A stretch of 64,000 nt of DNA, from contig NZ_PNBY01000012.1 in the NCBI RefSeq assembly GCF_005886875.1, positions 1 through 64,000 of the forward strand, given 5' to 3'. Both the position numbers and the translations under genes were made by a program. Source of the DNA: Pseudoalteromonas aurantia (GTDB taxonomy: Bacteria > Pseudomonadota > Gammaproteobacteria > Enterobacterales > Alteromonadaceae). The first letter of the stretch is position 1. Each line of letters starts with the position of its first letter. A model generated the notes under the pieces. The model had not been told where the DNA came from, did no database searches, and saw nothing but the letters and a program-made list of their open reading frames with translations. This document shows positions 1 through 10,267 of this stretch, one piece after another.

Positions 1-257
1 AACTACCTTGAAAAACGCCGGTTCCCTAAACCTATTTGATTCTATTCTTAATTTTGTTATAGATAACTCTTTTCACGTGAAAATATTATAGTAGTCATTG
101 AATTGAATTTTTAAGACATTTTTCTTTTCAAATTTGGTATTTCTAAGCTTATTTGTCTAAGTTTATTTAATAATAAACAATTGTTTTAGGGTAAAAGCTT
201 GGAATTTGCTTTGTTTTATCACATAGTGTACGGCCCTCAACTGCGGGAACCTTATTA
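1..257. other. AT-rich upstream region, no gene seen
   Basis: AT-rich stretch before the first chemoreceptor gene. I see no open frame with coding character and no strong hairpin. It probably carries the promoter of the gene at 258, but no confident -35/-10 pair can be singled out. Confidence 0.4.
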
Positions 258-2282
258 ATGTTCAGTAACTTAACTATAAAACAAAAAATTACATCTGGCT
301 TTGCTGCGATAGGTATATTACTCCTTTTAGCATGTGCTCTTGGTTATGTCGCGCTCTCACAAATCAGTGACGCAAATGAAAAAGTAACAGAAGTCACATT
401 ACCCAGCCAACGCGCAGCAGATGCTTTACAGCTGCAACAACTCAGGTTGAGCAAGCAAATTGCCCAAGCGTTCAATTTGCAGTCTGTGAATGAGCTCACA
501 TTAGCCAAAAGAAGTTTTGAATCTGCGGCATTTGAACAAAGAAACTTAACTGCCCAGTTAAAAAGTACACTTGACTACACGCAATCATTGATGAACTCAG
601 TGCCAGAAATCGAGCAGGTGATTAGTGCCATGGAGCAGACGGGGCATACGATGCTCAATCTTAAAACCAGTGCTTTGGTGGCACAACAAGATATTGGCAG
701 ACTTTTGAAGCAATTACTTGAAATAAAAGACAAAGCCAGTATTACTATGCTCGATATTGAACTACTAGAGGGAGTGCCAGGCCGTCAGCTTGAAGAGATG
801 GTTGGAACAGGCATGCGTATTGATGACATGTTATTTAATTTAGAAACAAACGCAAAACAAATCCCCAATCTGTCGCTCAATGATATCTCTGCCCATAAAG
901 ATGATATGTCGTTTATTCTAGACAACATGAATAACAATTATGAATTTTTAAAGCGACAAGCGCAGGATGTCGATGCATCTGAAGTTTTTTCAGCGTTTGA
1001 ATACTCAATGAATGATATAGACAGGTTATTAAAATCACCAGGAAAACTATATGAGGCACTTCAAACTCATCTTCAAGCACAAGCCGATGCTAAAAAAACA
1101 TATCGTCGGGCTGAAGAGTATTCTGAAAATGTGTTACAAATTTTAAATACCATACAAAATAAAACGAATGCGTCATTTGAAGCGTCGCAGCGTTTTACAC
1201 AAAATCGCATCGCGCAAGCACAAACAACAGCGATTACGCTGGCAATTATTTTTGTTGGTTTAGCGGCGTTCATTGCTTATTCAACAAGTCGTGCCATGTT
1301 ATCACCGCTCAAAGCAGTAAATAAAATGCTTAATCACCTAGCCGAAGGTGATTTTTCAAAAAATATGAAAAAACGTAACGATGATGAATTTGGCACATTG
1401 ATAGATAATATAAATAAAGTAAAAGACAGTCTGAGAAGTTTGTTAGAGGACATAAATACTAAAGTTCATGAATTAGATAGCGTTTCTGAAAGGTCGTTAA
1501 CGGAGAGTCGATTAGTTGCAGAAACTGCCACTTCCCAGATGCAGAGAATGGATGATGCCACATTGATTGCACAGGGGGTTTCTGGCTCTGCCTTTAATGT
1601 CTCAGAAAATGCCAAACAGAGTTTAGACAGTTTATTACACGCTAATGATAGAAAGTCTGAAGCATCTAAATTGGTTATGGATAATCAATCACACATTGAG
1701 TCGCTGGATACTAAGATGTCTGAAGCAGTAGACATGATGACGCGCTTGACGTCCCATAGCAATAATATAGGCTCAATTCTTGACACCATCATATCTATTG
1801 CAGAGCAGACGAATTTACTCGCTCTCAACGCGGCAATCGAGGCTGCTCGTGCTGGTGAGCAAGGGCGAGGGTTTGCTGTTGTGGCGGATGAAGTGAGAAC
1901 TTTAGCATCCAGAACACAAGACTCAACTGAAGAAATTAATAAGATGATATCTGCACTGCAAAAAGACACTAAACATGCTGCAGATGCCATTCATGTGGGC
2001 CAAACTGATGCTTCTGTGTGTGTTGAGCAAAGTCAGGCATTGGTGGCTGTGATGCAGCAAATTGAAGATGCATTGAATGAAGTGACTCACTTAAGTGAAC
2101 AGGTAACTCAATCAGCAAAACAACAAGAAGGTGACTGTCAGCGAATTGGACATGTTATTCTTGAAGCTAAAGACTCTGCCAGCAATAACGCTACTTCTAT
2201 GAAGCAAATGGCCAGTGGCAGTGAGTCGCTAAGCCAATTTGCACATAGATTAGCTGAGTCTGTTGAACGGTTTAAACTCTAA
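258..2282 (+). CDS. methyl-accepting chemotaxis protein, HAMP type
   Basis: Transmembrane chemoreceptor of 674 residues that would relay ligand binding to CheA/CheW and the flagellar motor. The first transmembrane helix is at about residues 12-33. A long, mostly helical periplasmic domain (about 35-320) follows, then a second membrane helix at about 322-345 and a HAMP linker ([20 protein letters not shown]). The cytoplasmic signalling bundle contains the highly conserved hairpin tip ([20 protein letters not shown], about residues 514-533). No Cache or PAS signature is obvious in the sensor, so the ligand cannot be guessed. It stands alone, and the nearest downstream DNA is a decayed gene fragment. 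The family call is certain; the ligand is unknown. Confidence 0.95.
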   Translation: MFSNLTIKQKITSGFAAIGILLLLACALGYVALSQISDANEKVTEVTLPSQRAADALQLQQLRLSKQIAQAFNLQSVNELTLAKRSFESAAFEQRNLTAQLKSTLDYTQSLMNSVPEIEQVISAMEQTGHTMLNLKTSALVAQQDIGRLLKQLLEIKDKASITMLDIELLEGVPGRQLEEMVGTGMRIDDMLFNLETNAKQIPNLSLNDISAHKDDMSFILDNMNNNYEFLKRQAQDVDASEVFSAFEYSMNDIDRLLKSPGKLYEALQTHLQAQADAKKTYRRAEEYSENVLQILNTIQNKTNASFEASQRFTQNRIAQAQTTAITLAIIFVGLAAFIAYSTSRAMLSPLKAVNKMLNHLAEGDFSKNMKKRNDDEFGTLIDNINKVKDSLRSLLEDINTKVHELDSVSERSLTESRLVAETATSQMQRMDDATLIAQGVSGSAFNVSENAKQSLDSLLHANDRKSEASKLVMDNQSHIESLDTKMSEAVDMMTRLTSHSNNIGSILDTIISIAEQTNLLALNAAIEAARAGEQGRGFAVVADEVRTLASRTQDSTEEINKMISALQKDTKHAADAIHVGQTDASVCVEQSQALVAVMQQIEDALNEVTHLSEQVTQSAKQQEGDCQRIGHVILEAKDSASNNATSMKQMASGSESLSQFAHRLAESVERFKL

Positions 2283-2469
2283 TTCACAGCGTGTTGTCTC
2301 AAAATTATCAAGTCGTTTTAAACGGCTTTGATTTTTTATAAACCTCTTTACTTTCACAATTTACACCACTTAAATTTAAACTGATATATATGGACACTCC
2401 CTAAGCGAACGAGATCATGTTATTACGAAATGGCGAAGTTTCAAACCAGCAAGCTGTCCATTCAGTTAC

Positions 2470-2740
2470 CTACCAATAATAACAAAGGTATTGATATCTG
2501 AGAGCTCAAAAATAAATAAGCCGATTAGGCTAGAAGTAATAGCGTTAGATCCAAATTAAGACCCGTTAACTTATTTATGGACTGTGTTAGCTGAAACCAG
2601 CGCTACTGCTACTTTGCATAAGGTGACGTTTAATGGTGAGTAAAAGCTGGATAGTATACACGGTAGAAGTACATGCTCATGACGGTAAGGTACAAACAAT
2701 CTATCCGCATGCAACAATTGCGATTGTAAAAAAGAATTAA
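2470..2740 (+). pseudogene. remnant of an Ig/PKD-like domain protein
   Basis: Conceptual translation gives two pieces separated by stops and a frame change. The first has the look of an Ig/PKD or chitinase-type repeat (RLEVIALDPN, stop, DPLTYLWTVLAET). The second, in another frame (IVYTVEVHAHDGKVQT, then ATIAIV), would be the last strands of the same domain. The pattern DPxxDPLTYxWTV...YTVEVxAxDGK is typical of these repeats. No intact start or flanking domain is visible, so this is probably the decayed 3' end of a secreted or surface protein gene. The rest of 2283-2800 holds nothing I recognise. Confidence 0.5.
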
Positions 2741-2800
2741 ATATCACCGTGTTTTGTTTGTTGTAAAGATATATTTTTACAGCGTCATTCACGTCACAAA

Positions 2801-2826
2801 AAAAACCCCGTCAATGCGGGGTTTTT
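2801..2826 (-). terminator. intrinsic terminator of asnS
   Basis: Perfect 10-bp inverted repeat (AAAAACCCCG / CGGGGTTTTT) with a 6-nt loop, just past the asnS stop. The T-run lies on both sides, so it can work in both directions. Confidence 0.9.
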
Positions 2827-2843
2827 CGTAAAAGCATTCGTGC

Positions 2844-4241
2844 TTAGTAGGTTGCACTGCCTTTTGTACGAGGGAAGGCGATAACATCTCGCACGTTACC
2901 CATACCGGTTACGTATGCAACTAGGCGTTCAAAGCCTAAACCAAAACCAGAGTGTGGTACTGAGCCGTATTTACGTAAATCGCGGTACCAGCTGTAGTCT
3001 TCTTTGTTTAAGCCCATTTCTTCTAAGCGAGCATCAAGCACTTCTAAGCGCTCTTCACGTTGAGAACCACCAATGATCTCACCAATGCCAGGTGCAACAA
3101 CATCCATTGCTGCCACTGTTTTACCATCTTCATTTTGACGCATGTAGAATGCTTTAATGTCACGCGGGTAGTTCTTAATTACAACCGGTGCTTTAAAGTG
3201 TTCTTCAGCTAAATAGCGTTCATGTTCAGACTGTAAGTCTACGCCCCACTCAACAGGGAACTCAAACTTTTTACCACATTGCTCAAGAATGGTGATCGCA
3301 TCAGTGTAATCAACCTGTGCAAAATCTTTTTCTACAAACTCTTCTAGACGAGTGATGGCTGTTTTTTCAATGCGTTGAGCGAAGAATTCCATATCATCAC
3401 GACGCTCAGTTAATACAGCATTAAATACATACTTCAGCATGCTTTCAGCAAGGTTTGCAACATCGTCTAAGTCAGCAAAAGCAACTTCAGGCTCTACCAT
3501 CCAAAACTCAGCCAGGTGGCGAGATGTATTTGAATTCTCGGCTCTGAATGTTGGTCCGAATGTATAGATTTTTGACATCGCACTTGCGTATGTTTCGCCA
3601 TTTAATTGGCCTGATACTGTTAAAAATGCCTCTTTACCGAAGAAGTCTTCACTGTAATCAACATCGCCTTTGTCTGTGCGAGGTAGGTTATTCATATCAA
3701 GCGTTGATACGCGGAACATTTCGCCAGCACCTTCACAATCACTTGCTGTGATAATAGGGGTACTGATCCACATGTATCCTTGCTCATGGAAGAAACGGTG
3801 TAACGCTTGAGACAAACAGTTACGAACACGTGTTACAGCGCCCATTACATTTGTACGCGGACGCAAGTGTGCATGCTCGCGAAGGTATTCGATACTATGG
3901 CGCTTTGCAGACATCGGATACGTGTCTGGGTTTTCTACCCAACCAAGTACTTCAACCGAGTTTGCTTGGATCTCGAAAGATTGTCCGTTACCTTCTGATT
4001 TAACTAAAACGCCAGTTACTTTTACAGAACACCCTGCAGTTAAACTAGTAACTTCGTCATAATTATTGAGCGAATTCGGCACAACAGCTTGAATAGGGTC
4101 AAAACAAGAACCGTCATGGACGGCTAAGAAAGAAATACCTGCTTTTGAATCGCGGCGTGTACGGATCCAACCTTTAACTGTTACTTGGCTGTCTACCGCA
4201 ACGGTGCCTTTTAGTAGCTCCGTTATCGCTATGTGGCTCAT
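2844..4241 (-). CDS. asnS: asparagine-tRNA ligase
   Basis: Class IIb aminoacyl-tRNA synthetase that charges tRNA-Asn with asparagine in the cytoplasm. It has 465 residues, matching the usual 466 of E. coli AsnS. The N-terminal OB-fold anticodon-binding domain (about 1-110; [20 protein letters not shown]) is followed by the catalytic core with motif 2 ([17 protein letters not shown]) and motif 3 near the C-terminus ([15 protein letters not shown]). An in-frame GTG six bases upstream overlaps the GGAG ribosome binding site. The ATG at 4241 has proper spacing and is chosen as the start. Single-gene unit ending in a strong hairpin. Confidence 0.97.
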   Translation of the reverse strand: MSHIAITELLKGTVAVDSQVTVKGWIRTRRDSKAGISFLAVHDGSCFDPIQAVVPNSLNNYDEVTSLTAGCSVKVTGVLVKSEGNGQSFEIQANSVEVLGWVENPDTYPMSAKRHSIEYLREHAHLRPRTNVMGAVTRVRNCLSQALHRFFHEQGYMWISTPIITASDCEGAGEMFRVSTLDMNNLPRTDKGDVDYSEDFFGKEAFLTVSGQLNGETYASAMSKIYTFGPTFRAENSNTSRHLAEFWMVEPEVAFADLDDVANLAESMLKYVFNAVLTERRDDMEFFAQRIEKTAITRLEEFVEKDFAQVDYTDAITILEQCGKKFEFPVEWGVDLQSEHERYLAEEHFKAPVVIKNYPRDIKAFYMRQNEDGKTVAAMDVVAPGIGEIIGGSQREERLEVLDARLEEMGLNKEDYSWYRDLRKYGSVPHSGFGLGFERLVAYVTGMGNVRDVIAFPRTKGSATY

Positions 4242-4550
4242 CTTCACTCCAATGATATAAGTTACCTAATAATTAATCGAGTGTGCCCGCGAACGTTCGC
4301 AGGCACATAAACCATATCTTACCTTTGATACGCCAATAAAAAAACCGCCAAGAGCAACTCTTTTGCAACTTGTTCCATTTTTGTTGAAATCAACGAGTCA
4401 TAGAGATGTGTTTGTGTGTATTTTGTTCAGTGATGCTTAATTTAATTTGCCGTACAGCTATAGTTCATGATTATTGATAAAATTTATGGCATTATGCTGA
4501 CAATAATACTCACTTTATTTGCTCATGAGCATAGGTAATAACAATTGTCG
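4242..4550. other. divergent intergenic region, asnS / P-loop gene
   Basis: About 300 bases between divergent genes, which should hold both promoters. No strong inverted repeat, riboswitch-like structure or small coding frame was recognised. Confidence 0.4.
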
Positions 4551-4985
4551 ATGAAACAAGTTTTTATCCTTCGGGGTTTGCCGGGAAGCGGCAAAAGCCA
4601 TTATGCTGAATCTTTGTCTGATGAGATGGTTGCAGGTGACGAAAGCCAGTTTTTTATCTGTTCGACCGATGACTATTTTTATAATGAAGACGGTGAATAT
4701 CACTTTCAAAAATTCAAATTACCACAATATCATAACTTAAACCTAGCCCGGTTTATTAACGCATTGGCGGAAGGGATCCCTTTAATTATTGTTGATAACA
4801 CCAATATTCGTAAATGGGAATTTGTTGCCTATACCACTGCAGCAAACGCAATGGGTTATCAAGTTAAAGAAGTAATAGTTGGGGAAGTGAAAGATAAATC
4901 GCTGCAACATCTTTATGCTAAACGCAATACACATGGTGTTGCGCTAAAAACAATTAGTAAAATGGCATACATGTTTGAGTGGTAG
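4551..4985 (+). CDS. P-loop ATP-binding protein, N4BP2L1/polynucleotide-kinase-like
   Basis: Small (144 aa) cytosolic P-loop protein. The Walker A motif is at the N-terminus (RGLPGSGKSHYAE). A CSTDDYF segment and an aspartate-asparagine motif (IIVDNTNIRKWEF) are typical of the AAA_33 kinases related to polynucleotide kinase and vertebrate N4BP2L1. Members phosphorylate small molecules or nucleic-acid ends, but the substrate here is unknown. A TTG six bases upstream is in frame; the ATG at 4551 is preferred. Monocistronic, with a terminator right after the stop. Confidence 0.8.
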   Translation: MKQVFILRGLPGSGKSHYAESLSDEMVAGDESQFFICSTDDYFYNEDGEYHFQKFKLPQYHNLNLARFINALAEGIPLIIVDNTNIRKWEFVAYTTAANAMGYQVKEVIVGEVKDKSLQHLYAKRNTHGVALKTISKMAYMFEW

Positions 4986-5006
4986 CTGTACTTAAATAAA
5001 AGTTTG

Positions 5007-5035
5007 AAAAGCCAACACGCATGTGCTGGCTTTTT
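5007..5035 (+). terminator. intrinsic terminator
   Basis: GCCAACAC-GCAT-GTGCTGGC hairpin (one mismatch) flanked by A-run and T-run, between convergent genes. It may serve both the P-loop gene and the DUF1963 gene on the other strand. Confidence 0.8.
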
Positions 5036-5074
5036 AATATAATAATCTCGTATTACCTTATTAATCTAAGGTGG

Positions 5075-5860
5075 CTAGCTGCATTCATAAACTACTTCTG
5101 CGTTATTAAAGTTGGATAATATGAGATCTTGTTTAGGGACATGTACATACAGTGATCCATCACCAACCGCGTTTTCTATATTTAAGTAATCAAGTTGCAG
5201 CACTAACATCATTTCATCTTCCTCAAATGGGTCTTGCACAGCAACTGAATATCCCCCGATTTTACTGTAGGAAGATAAACTGTCGAACTTCTCAATCACT
5301 TCTTCAAAGTCACGGTCGGTCATTTTTTGTTCTGTTTGGATCTTGTCTAATAGATCAGACATTGTGTCACACTCTGGTACATTAATAGTGGTGTTATTGA
5401 GTGAGTTACCAAAGTCATTTTGTCTTTTGAATCGCAGTTGATGTGTTGGCGTTGCTAAGTATTCATCTTGTGCGATCTCATCAATAAAAGAAAAGTCTGA
5501 TATGGGGGCTTCTTGCATTTGCTGTGCAGAAATAAATTGAATCATTGCTGATTCATAGATCGTACAGTCATCACTTTCACTAAAAATTTGTAGCAGTCCC
5601 GCTGTTGGGAGCCCGTTCAGCTCTGGGAGTTCGCTAAAATTAATTTGTGCAATAAGGTACATAGGCTTTTTATTGTACTTACCAATTGGATAGGCAAGGC
5701 TACTAGGGATAAAAGGTTTGCCGCAAAACTTAGATGTAAAAAGGTCTAAAGTATCCTCTTTCAAATGACAGTCACGAGATATCATTTCGATACGAATTGC
5801 TTGCTTCTTAATTTGATTAAACTCGTATTTATACATTGAAAGTAAGTCAGATAAATTCAT
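5075..5860 (-). CDS. DUF1963 family protein (YwqG-like)
   Basis: Predicted cytosolic protein of 261 residues, with no signal peptide or membrane helix. The central part carries the DUF1963 signature: a product-rich PFIPSSLAYPIGKYNKKPMY segment, then LIAQINFSELP and GLLQIFSES. C-terminal to it are acidic blocks and the strand pattern DEMMLVLQLDY...GSLYVHVPKQDL usual in this family. The function of the family is unknown and members are often solitary, as here. The ATG start is the first possible codon of the frame. Confidence 0.8.
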   Translation of the reverse strand: MNLSDLLSMYKYEFNQIKKQAIRIEMISRDCHLKEDTLDLFTSKFCGKPFIPSSLAYPIGKYNKKPMYLIAQINFSELPELNGLPTAGLLQIFSESDDCTIYESAMIQFISAQQMQEAPISDFSFIDEIAQDEYLATPTHQLRFKRQNDFGNSLNNTTINVPECDTMSDLLDKIQTEQKMTDRDFEEVIEKFDSLSSYSKIGGYSVAVQDPFEEDEMMLVLQLDYLNIENAVGDGSLYVHVPKQDLILSNFNNAEVVYECS

Positions 5861-6357
5861 TGATATATTCCTTTAAAACGCCTGAAAATAGAGTGATTAC
5901 ATATAACTATAATTTTTTTATTGTAACATGGTTTATGTGTTGAATGGGAGTGGTGGGAATTTTTTAGTTGTATATTCGGGTTGTTTTTAGCTATTTTATT
6001 TTTTGACCGTCGTCTTTACACAGTTGATATGGCGACTATTTTTGTTAAGGAAATAAGAGTTAGCTGAATAGATTATTTTCTAACTTAAGCAGGCGCTTTT
6101 GTAGGGGGAGTTACGCTTGAATGCGTGTATCAATTGCTTTTCGTATTTATCGGAATCTAAAAGTCGCAAATATACATTTCTTAAATCAAATGAACCAAGG
6201 GGACATTGTACGTACAGTTGTTTAAAATATTGAAAGTATATATTTTCCACATAGCTTAGTCTTAATGGCGAAGATTTATTTATAAGTTAGTTCTTCAGAT
6301 ATAAGCTTTTGGATACAAGTAAAATCGACGAAGGCACAGTATATAAGGGAGATAAAC
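5861..6357. other. intergenic region with a possible short minus-strand frame
   Basis: Mostly AT-rich and non-coding. On the minus strand a stop-free frame of about 60 codons (from a stop just upstream of a GTG at 6250 down to the TAG at 6080) reads ...CPLGSFDLRNVYLRLLD... and ends KSACLS. It lacks an ATG and a visible ribosome binding site. It could be a small protein or a fragment of a decayed gene; I cannot assign it. Confidence 0.25.
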
Positions 6358-6822
6358 ATGCAGATAAGGGAAATACGAGAAAAAGATGCAGAGTATATCA
6401 GTATGATTTGCATGCGTTCATTTGAAACATCTATCGCGAGTAGTTTGCCGTGTGAGGGCGTTTTAACATTTACTAAAATAGCCAAGACCAGTGCTTTTTT
6501 AGAGAGGATGCAGCAAGATAATATCATACTGGTGGCTGTTGATAATCATCAGTTCTTGGGGGTTATTGAGCTCAAAGCGGGGCATCACATTGCGATGTTT
6601 TTTGTTGATCCAGACTTTCAAAATAAAGGTGTTGGTAGAGCACTATTTAGCGCGATATTGTCCCATGTACGCACAGATATTTTAACCGTAAGCGCGTCGC
6701 TATCATCAATTGATATATATAAAAAGTACGGCTTTGAATATGCAGGTGAGGTAGGGGAGTCTGTTGGGCTTGTATATCAACCTATGGAACTTGAAGTCTT
6801 TCGTTCGGAGTTACTGACATAA
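6358..6822 (+). CDS. GNAT family N-acetyltransferase
   Basis: Acetyl-CoA-dependent N-acetyltransferase of 154 residues, the normal GNAT length. The central strand-turn FFVDPDFQNKGVGRALFSAI contains the acetyl-CoA pyrophosphate-binding Q/RxxGxG/A motif at about residues 86-94. The C-terminal IYKKYGFEYAGE is the usual GNAT motif B tail. The start is supported by an AAGGGA site nine bases upstream. The substrate is not predictable. Stands alone, convergent with the aconitase gene. Confidence 0.88.
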   Translation: MQIREIREKDAEYISMICMRSFETSIASSLPCEGVLTFTKIAKTSAFLERMQQDNIILVAVDNHQFLGVIELKAGHHIAMFFVDPDFQNKGVGRALFSAILSHVRTDILTVSASLSSIDIYKKYGFEYAGEVGESVGLVYQPMELEVFRSELLT

Positions 6823-6898
6823 AATGCAATCGTTTTCACTTACGCTTGATTTATGTGTTGGTTAAATTAGGCCTCAGGTGGCTAATAAATATACAAAA

Positions 6899-6944
6899 AG
6901 GCTTGCTCGGTTACTAAATAAATTTATATAACCGAGCAAACCTT
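6899..6944 (-). terminator. long hairpin terminator between GNAT and acnB
   Basis: 16-bp inverted repeat with one mismatch (arms 6899-6914 and 6929-6944). Read on the minus strand it is followed by a T-run, fitting termination of acnB. It may also stop read-through from the GNAT gene. Confidence 0.75.
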
Positions 6945-6955
6945 AATCAACACTA

Positions 6956-6978
6956 AAAAGCGTATCTGCTACGCTTTT
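6956..6978 (-). terminator. second acnB terminator hairpin
   Basis: Perfect AAAAGCGTA / TACGCTTTT 9-bp stem with a 5-nt loop, immediately past the acnB stop. Symmetric, so possibly bidirectional. Together with 6899-6944 it forms a tandem terminator. Confidence 0.75.
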
Positions 6979-6990
6979 ATTTCAGTGGTA

Positions 6991-9810
6991 TTAGCTAGCA
7001 TCAACAACTTTTACAGGAACTGCTTTTTCAGCACTGAATTTAGTTGTCAGTTCTGCTTCTAACGGGGTAAATGCTGTTAGGTCAATACCATCAACGGCTG
7101 CTGTATACTCTTCAATTGTTGGGAAGCGACCCAATACTGTTGAAAGAACAACAAGTGGTGTAGAACCAAGTAGCGATTCACCTTTTTTCTCTGTCGTATC
7201 AGCAACAACACGGCCTTGGAAAAGACGCGTAGATGTTGCAATAACGGTATCACCAGGTTCTGCTTTTTCTTGGTTACCCATACATAGGTTACAACCAGGG
7301 CGTTCTAGATACATGATGTTTTCGTATTTAGTACGTGCTGCTGTTTTAGGTTTTTCGTCGTCGAATTCGAACCCTGCATACTTAGCAAGAATATCCCAGT
7401 CGCCTTCTGCTTTAAGCTCATCAACAATGTTATATGTTGGTGGCGCAACAACCAATGGCGCGTTAAATGTAATTGCACCATTTTTAGCTTCTAGATTTCT
7501 TAGCATTTGCGCGATGATCTTCATATCGCCTTTGTGCACCATACAAGACCCAACAAACCCTAAGTCAACTGGCTTGTCGTTGTAGAATGATACTGGGCGG
7601 ATCACGTCGTGCGTGTAACGCTTTGACACGTCTTCGTTATTAACGTCAGGGTCGGCAATCATAGGTTCATTGATTTGGTCTAAGTCAACAACCACTTCAG
7701 CGTAGTATTTCGCAGCGTCATCCGGTGCTAACGCAGGGTTAGTACCTGAGTTAATTTCTTCGATACGCTTATCTGCTAAGTCGATAAGACCTTGTAGTGT
7801 TTTAGCTTCGTTTTCCATCCCTTTGTTGATCATGATCTGGATTCGGCTCTTAGCAAGCTCGATAGATTTGATCAGCGTTTCGTCATTTGAAATACAGATT
7901 GAAGCTTTCGCTTTCATTTCTGCAGTCCAGTCTGTAAACGTGAACGCTTGGTCAGCCATTAAAGTACCAATGTGTACTTCGATAACACGACCTTGGAAAA
8001 CATTTTCACCGCTAAATTGCTTAAGCATTTGCGCTTGAGTTGAATGTACTACATCACGGAAGTCCATGTGACCTTTCATGCTGCCTTTAAAAGTCACTTT
8101 TACAGACTCAGGAATAGGCATAGCCGCTTCACCTGTAGCCAATGCTAGAGCAACGGTACCAGAGTCAGCACCAAATGCGACACCTTTAGACATACGAGTA
8201 TGCGAGTCACCACCGATAATAATCGCGCGATCATCAATGGTAATGTCATTCAGCACTTTGTGAATAACGTCAGTCATTGAATGATAAATACCTTTTGGAT
8301 CACGTGCTGTGATTAAACCAAACTTGTTCATAAACGCCATTAGTTTTGGAATATTAGATTGTGCTTTACTATCCCAAACTGAAGCCGTGTGACAACCTGA
8401 CTGGTATGCACCATCAACAATAGGTGAGATCACAGAGGCAGCCATTGCTTCAAGTTCTTGTGATGTCATTGGGCCCGTTGTATCTTGTGAACCAACAATA
8501 TTAACTTTAACACGTACATCAGAACCGGCGTGAAGAGCAGTCTCAGATGCAACACCTACAGAATTGTTGTTAAAGATTTTTTCAACAGCAGTTAGACCTT
8601 GATTCTCATGAGAGATCTCTTTTGATGCCGCATATACGGCAGGCGCTTCAATACCTAATGTTTCAGCTGCAAAAGTTTGTAGCTTTTTACCGAATACAAC
8701 CGCATAAGAGCCGCCAGCTTTCATGAACTCAACTTTTTGAGGTGTAAACGCAGAAGACACATCTACAAGCTCTTTGTCGCCGTTGTATAGCTTTTTCTTT
8801 TTGGTATCGATTGTTAAAAGAGTACCGGTTGCAACAGAGTAAGCCTCTTCAAGTACGGGGTCGCCATTTGCGTCAGTGACATTGTTACCATTTTCATCTG
8901 TTTTCTTAACCCAGTTTTGAAGGTCAAGACCAATACCGCCAGTTACGCCAACCGTCGTTAAGAAAATAGGTGAGATACCATTTGTACCTGCAACTACTGG
9001 TGCAATGTTAATGAAGGGAACATATGGACTTGCTTGTTTACCCGCCCAAAGCGCCACGTTATTAACGCCAGACATACGTGATGAACCAACACCCATAGTG
9101 CCTTTTTCAGCAATAAGCATAACTTTTGCGTTAGGGTGTTCTTTCTGTAGCTCTACAATTTCTTGTTGTGCTTCAGGTGTGATCATGCATTTGCCGTGTA
9201 ATTCACGGTCAGCACGAGAGTGGGCTTGGTTACCTGGAGAAAGTAAGTCAGTTGAGATATCGCCTTCACCAGCGATATACGTAACAACGTCAATTTTTTC
9301 TTCAATTTCAGGTAGTTTAGTGAAAAACTCTGCTTGTGCGTAACTTTCCAGAATGTCTTTTGCAATTGTATTGCCCGCTTTGAATGCAACTTCTAGACGT
9401 TCAGTATCAGCTTCATAAAGGAATACTTGTGTTTTTAATACGTCAGCTGCTGGTGCAGAAACAGCCGCATTATCGCTTAATGCTAAATCAAGCAGTACTT
9501 CAATAGAAGGACCACCTTTCATGTGAGATAGTAATTCAAAAGCGAAAGTAGACGTGATTTCCTCTACAACAGATTCACCAAGAATGATTTCTTTTAGGAA
9601 TTTTGCTTTTACACCGGCTGCGCTGGTGGTTCCTGGTAGCGTGTTGTAGATAAAGAAATTTAATGAGTCTTCGCGATGCGCATGACCCGTATCTTTAATT
9701 TGACCAATAATTTCAGATAGTAAATCCGCACTATCAATTGGCTTTGGATTCAACCCAAGTTCTTGTTTACGGTTTTGGATTTCATCCATGTATTCTGTGT
9801 ACAAACTCAT
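6991..9810 (-). CDS. acnB: bifunctional aconitate hydratase 2 / 2-methylisocitrate dehydratase, long form
   Basis: Iron-sulfur hydro-lyase interconverting citrate and isocitrate in the TCA cycle, and usually also acting in the methylcitrate cycle. The N-terminal HEAT-like aconitase B domain covers about residues 1-160 and the swivel domain about 165-400. The catalytic domains include GSQDTTGPMTSQELEAMA and GGDSHTRMSKGVAFGADSGT. Two 4Fe-4S cysteines sit in PGCNLCMGNQ, with a third candidate in GSCMVHKGDM. At 939 residues it is about 75 longer than the 865-aa E. coli AcnB. The sequence, including an extra segment NWVKKTDENGNN and the N-terminus, resembles from memory the Bacteroidetes-type AcnB, so transfer is possible. 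Alone on its strand with a double terminator. Confidence 0.93.
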   Translation of the reverse strand: MSLYTEYMDEIQNRKQELGLNPKPIDSADLLSEIIGQIKDTGHAHREDSLNFFIYNTLPGTTSAAGVKAKFLKEIILGESVVEEITSTFAFELLSHMKGGPSIEVLLDLALSDNAAVSAPAADVLKTQVFLYEADTERLEVAFKAGNTIAKDILESYAQAEFFTKLPEIEEKIDVVTYIAGEGDISTDLLSPGNQAHSRADRELHGKCMITPEAQQEIVELQKEHPNAKVMLIAEKGTMGVGSSRMSGVNNVALWAGKQASPYVPFINIAPVVAGTNGISPIFLTTVGVTGGIGLDLQNWVKKTDENGNNVTDANGDPVLEEAYSVATGTLLTIDTKKKKLYNGDKELVDVSSAFTPQKVEFMKAGGSYAVVFGKKLQTFAAETLGIEAPAVYAASKEISHENQGLTAVEKIFNNNSVGVASETALHAGSDVRVKVNIVGSQDTTGPMTSQELEAMAASVISPIVDGAYQSGCHTASVWDSKAQSNIPKLMAFMNKFGLITARDPKGIYHSMTDVIHKVLNDITIDDRAIIIGGDSHTRMSKGVAFGADSGTVALALATGEAAMPIPESVKVTFKGSMKGHMDFRDVVHSTQAQMLKQFSGENVFQGRVIEVHIGTLMADQAFTFTDWTAEMKAKASICISNDETLIKSIELAKSRIQIMINKGMENEAKTLQGLIDLADKRIEEINSGTNPALAPDDAAKYYAEVVVDLDQINEPMIADPDVNNEDVSKRYTHDVIRPVSFYNDKPVDLGFVGSCMVHKGDMKIIAQMLRNLEAKNGAITFNAPLVVAPPTYNIVDELKAEGDWDILAKYAGFEFDDEKPKTAARTKYENIMYLERPGCNLCMGNQEKAEPGDTVIATSTRLFQGRVVADTTEKKGESLLGSTPLVVLSTVLGRFPTIEEYTAAVDGIDLTAFTPLEAELTTKFSAEKAVPVKVVDAS

Positions 9811-10213
9811 AGAAACCTCTTTTGCTATACAATGCTCATATATAAAACCGACTTATTTTACCTGATTTGCCTCGCCGAGTAATCATTTAATTGAGGTGTA
9901 CTGTAATAGTGACGGATTTGTTTATCAGTTACAGCTCAGTTTGATTATTTATCAATCAAGTCAAAAGCCCATGCTCGCTAGTGTTGAATTATAGACTATG
10001 AGAATGATTGATCACCGTGAAGTCTTGATATAGTGCGTGATGGCGTGGCTGTACAGTAGGGCACTTTTATAGGCCATTAGAAATGAACGTTAATAAAGTG
10101 GAATCGATTTGTATGTCGATGGTGAGTGAGCTTTAGACTAAAGTTTTAAGTGTGTCGACCGTAAGTTTGAGCCATTCAACTCAGTTTGAGCTAACTCCTC
10201 ACTTGAATGTACT
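9811..10213. other. intergenic region upstream of acnB
   Basis: About 400 bases between the acnB start and the terminator of the siderophore receptor gene. It presumably holds the acnB promoter on the minus strand. No gene, tRNA or strong repeat was seen. Confidence 0.4.
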
Positions 10214-10251
10214 AAGGGCATGGTGCTTTCTCCATTTAGCACCATGCCCTT
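10214..10251 (-). terminator. hairpin after TonB receptor gene
   Basis: Perfect 14-bp inverted repeat (AAGGGCATGGTGCT / AGCACCATGCCCTT) with a 10-nt loop, 16 bases past the receptor stop. The T-run is poor on the minus strand, so it may act as a transcript 3'-end stabiliser as much as a terminator. Confidence 0.7.
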
Positions 10252-10267
10252 GATATTTTAACTAAGC

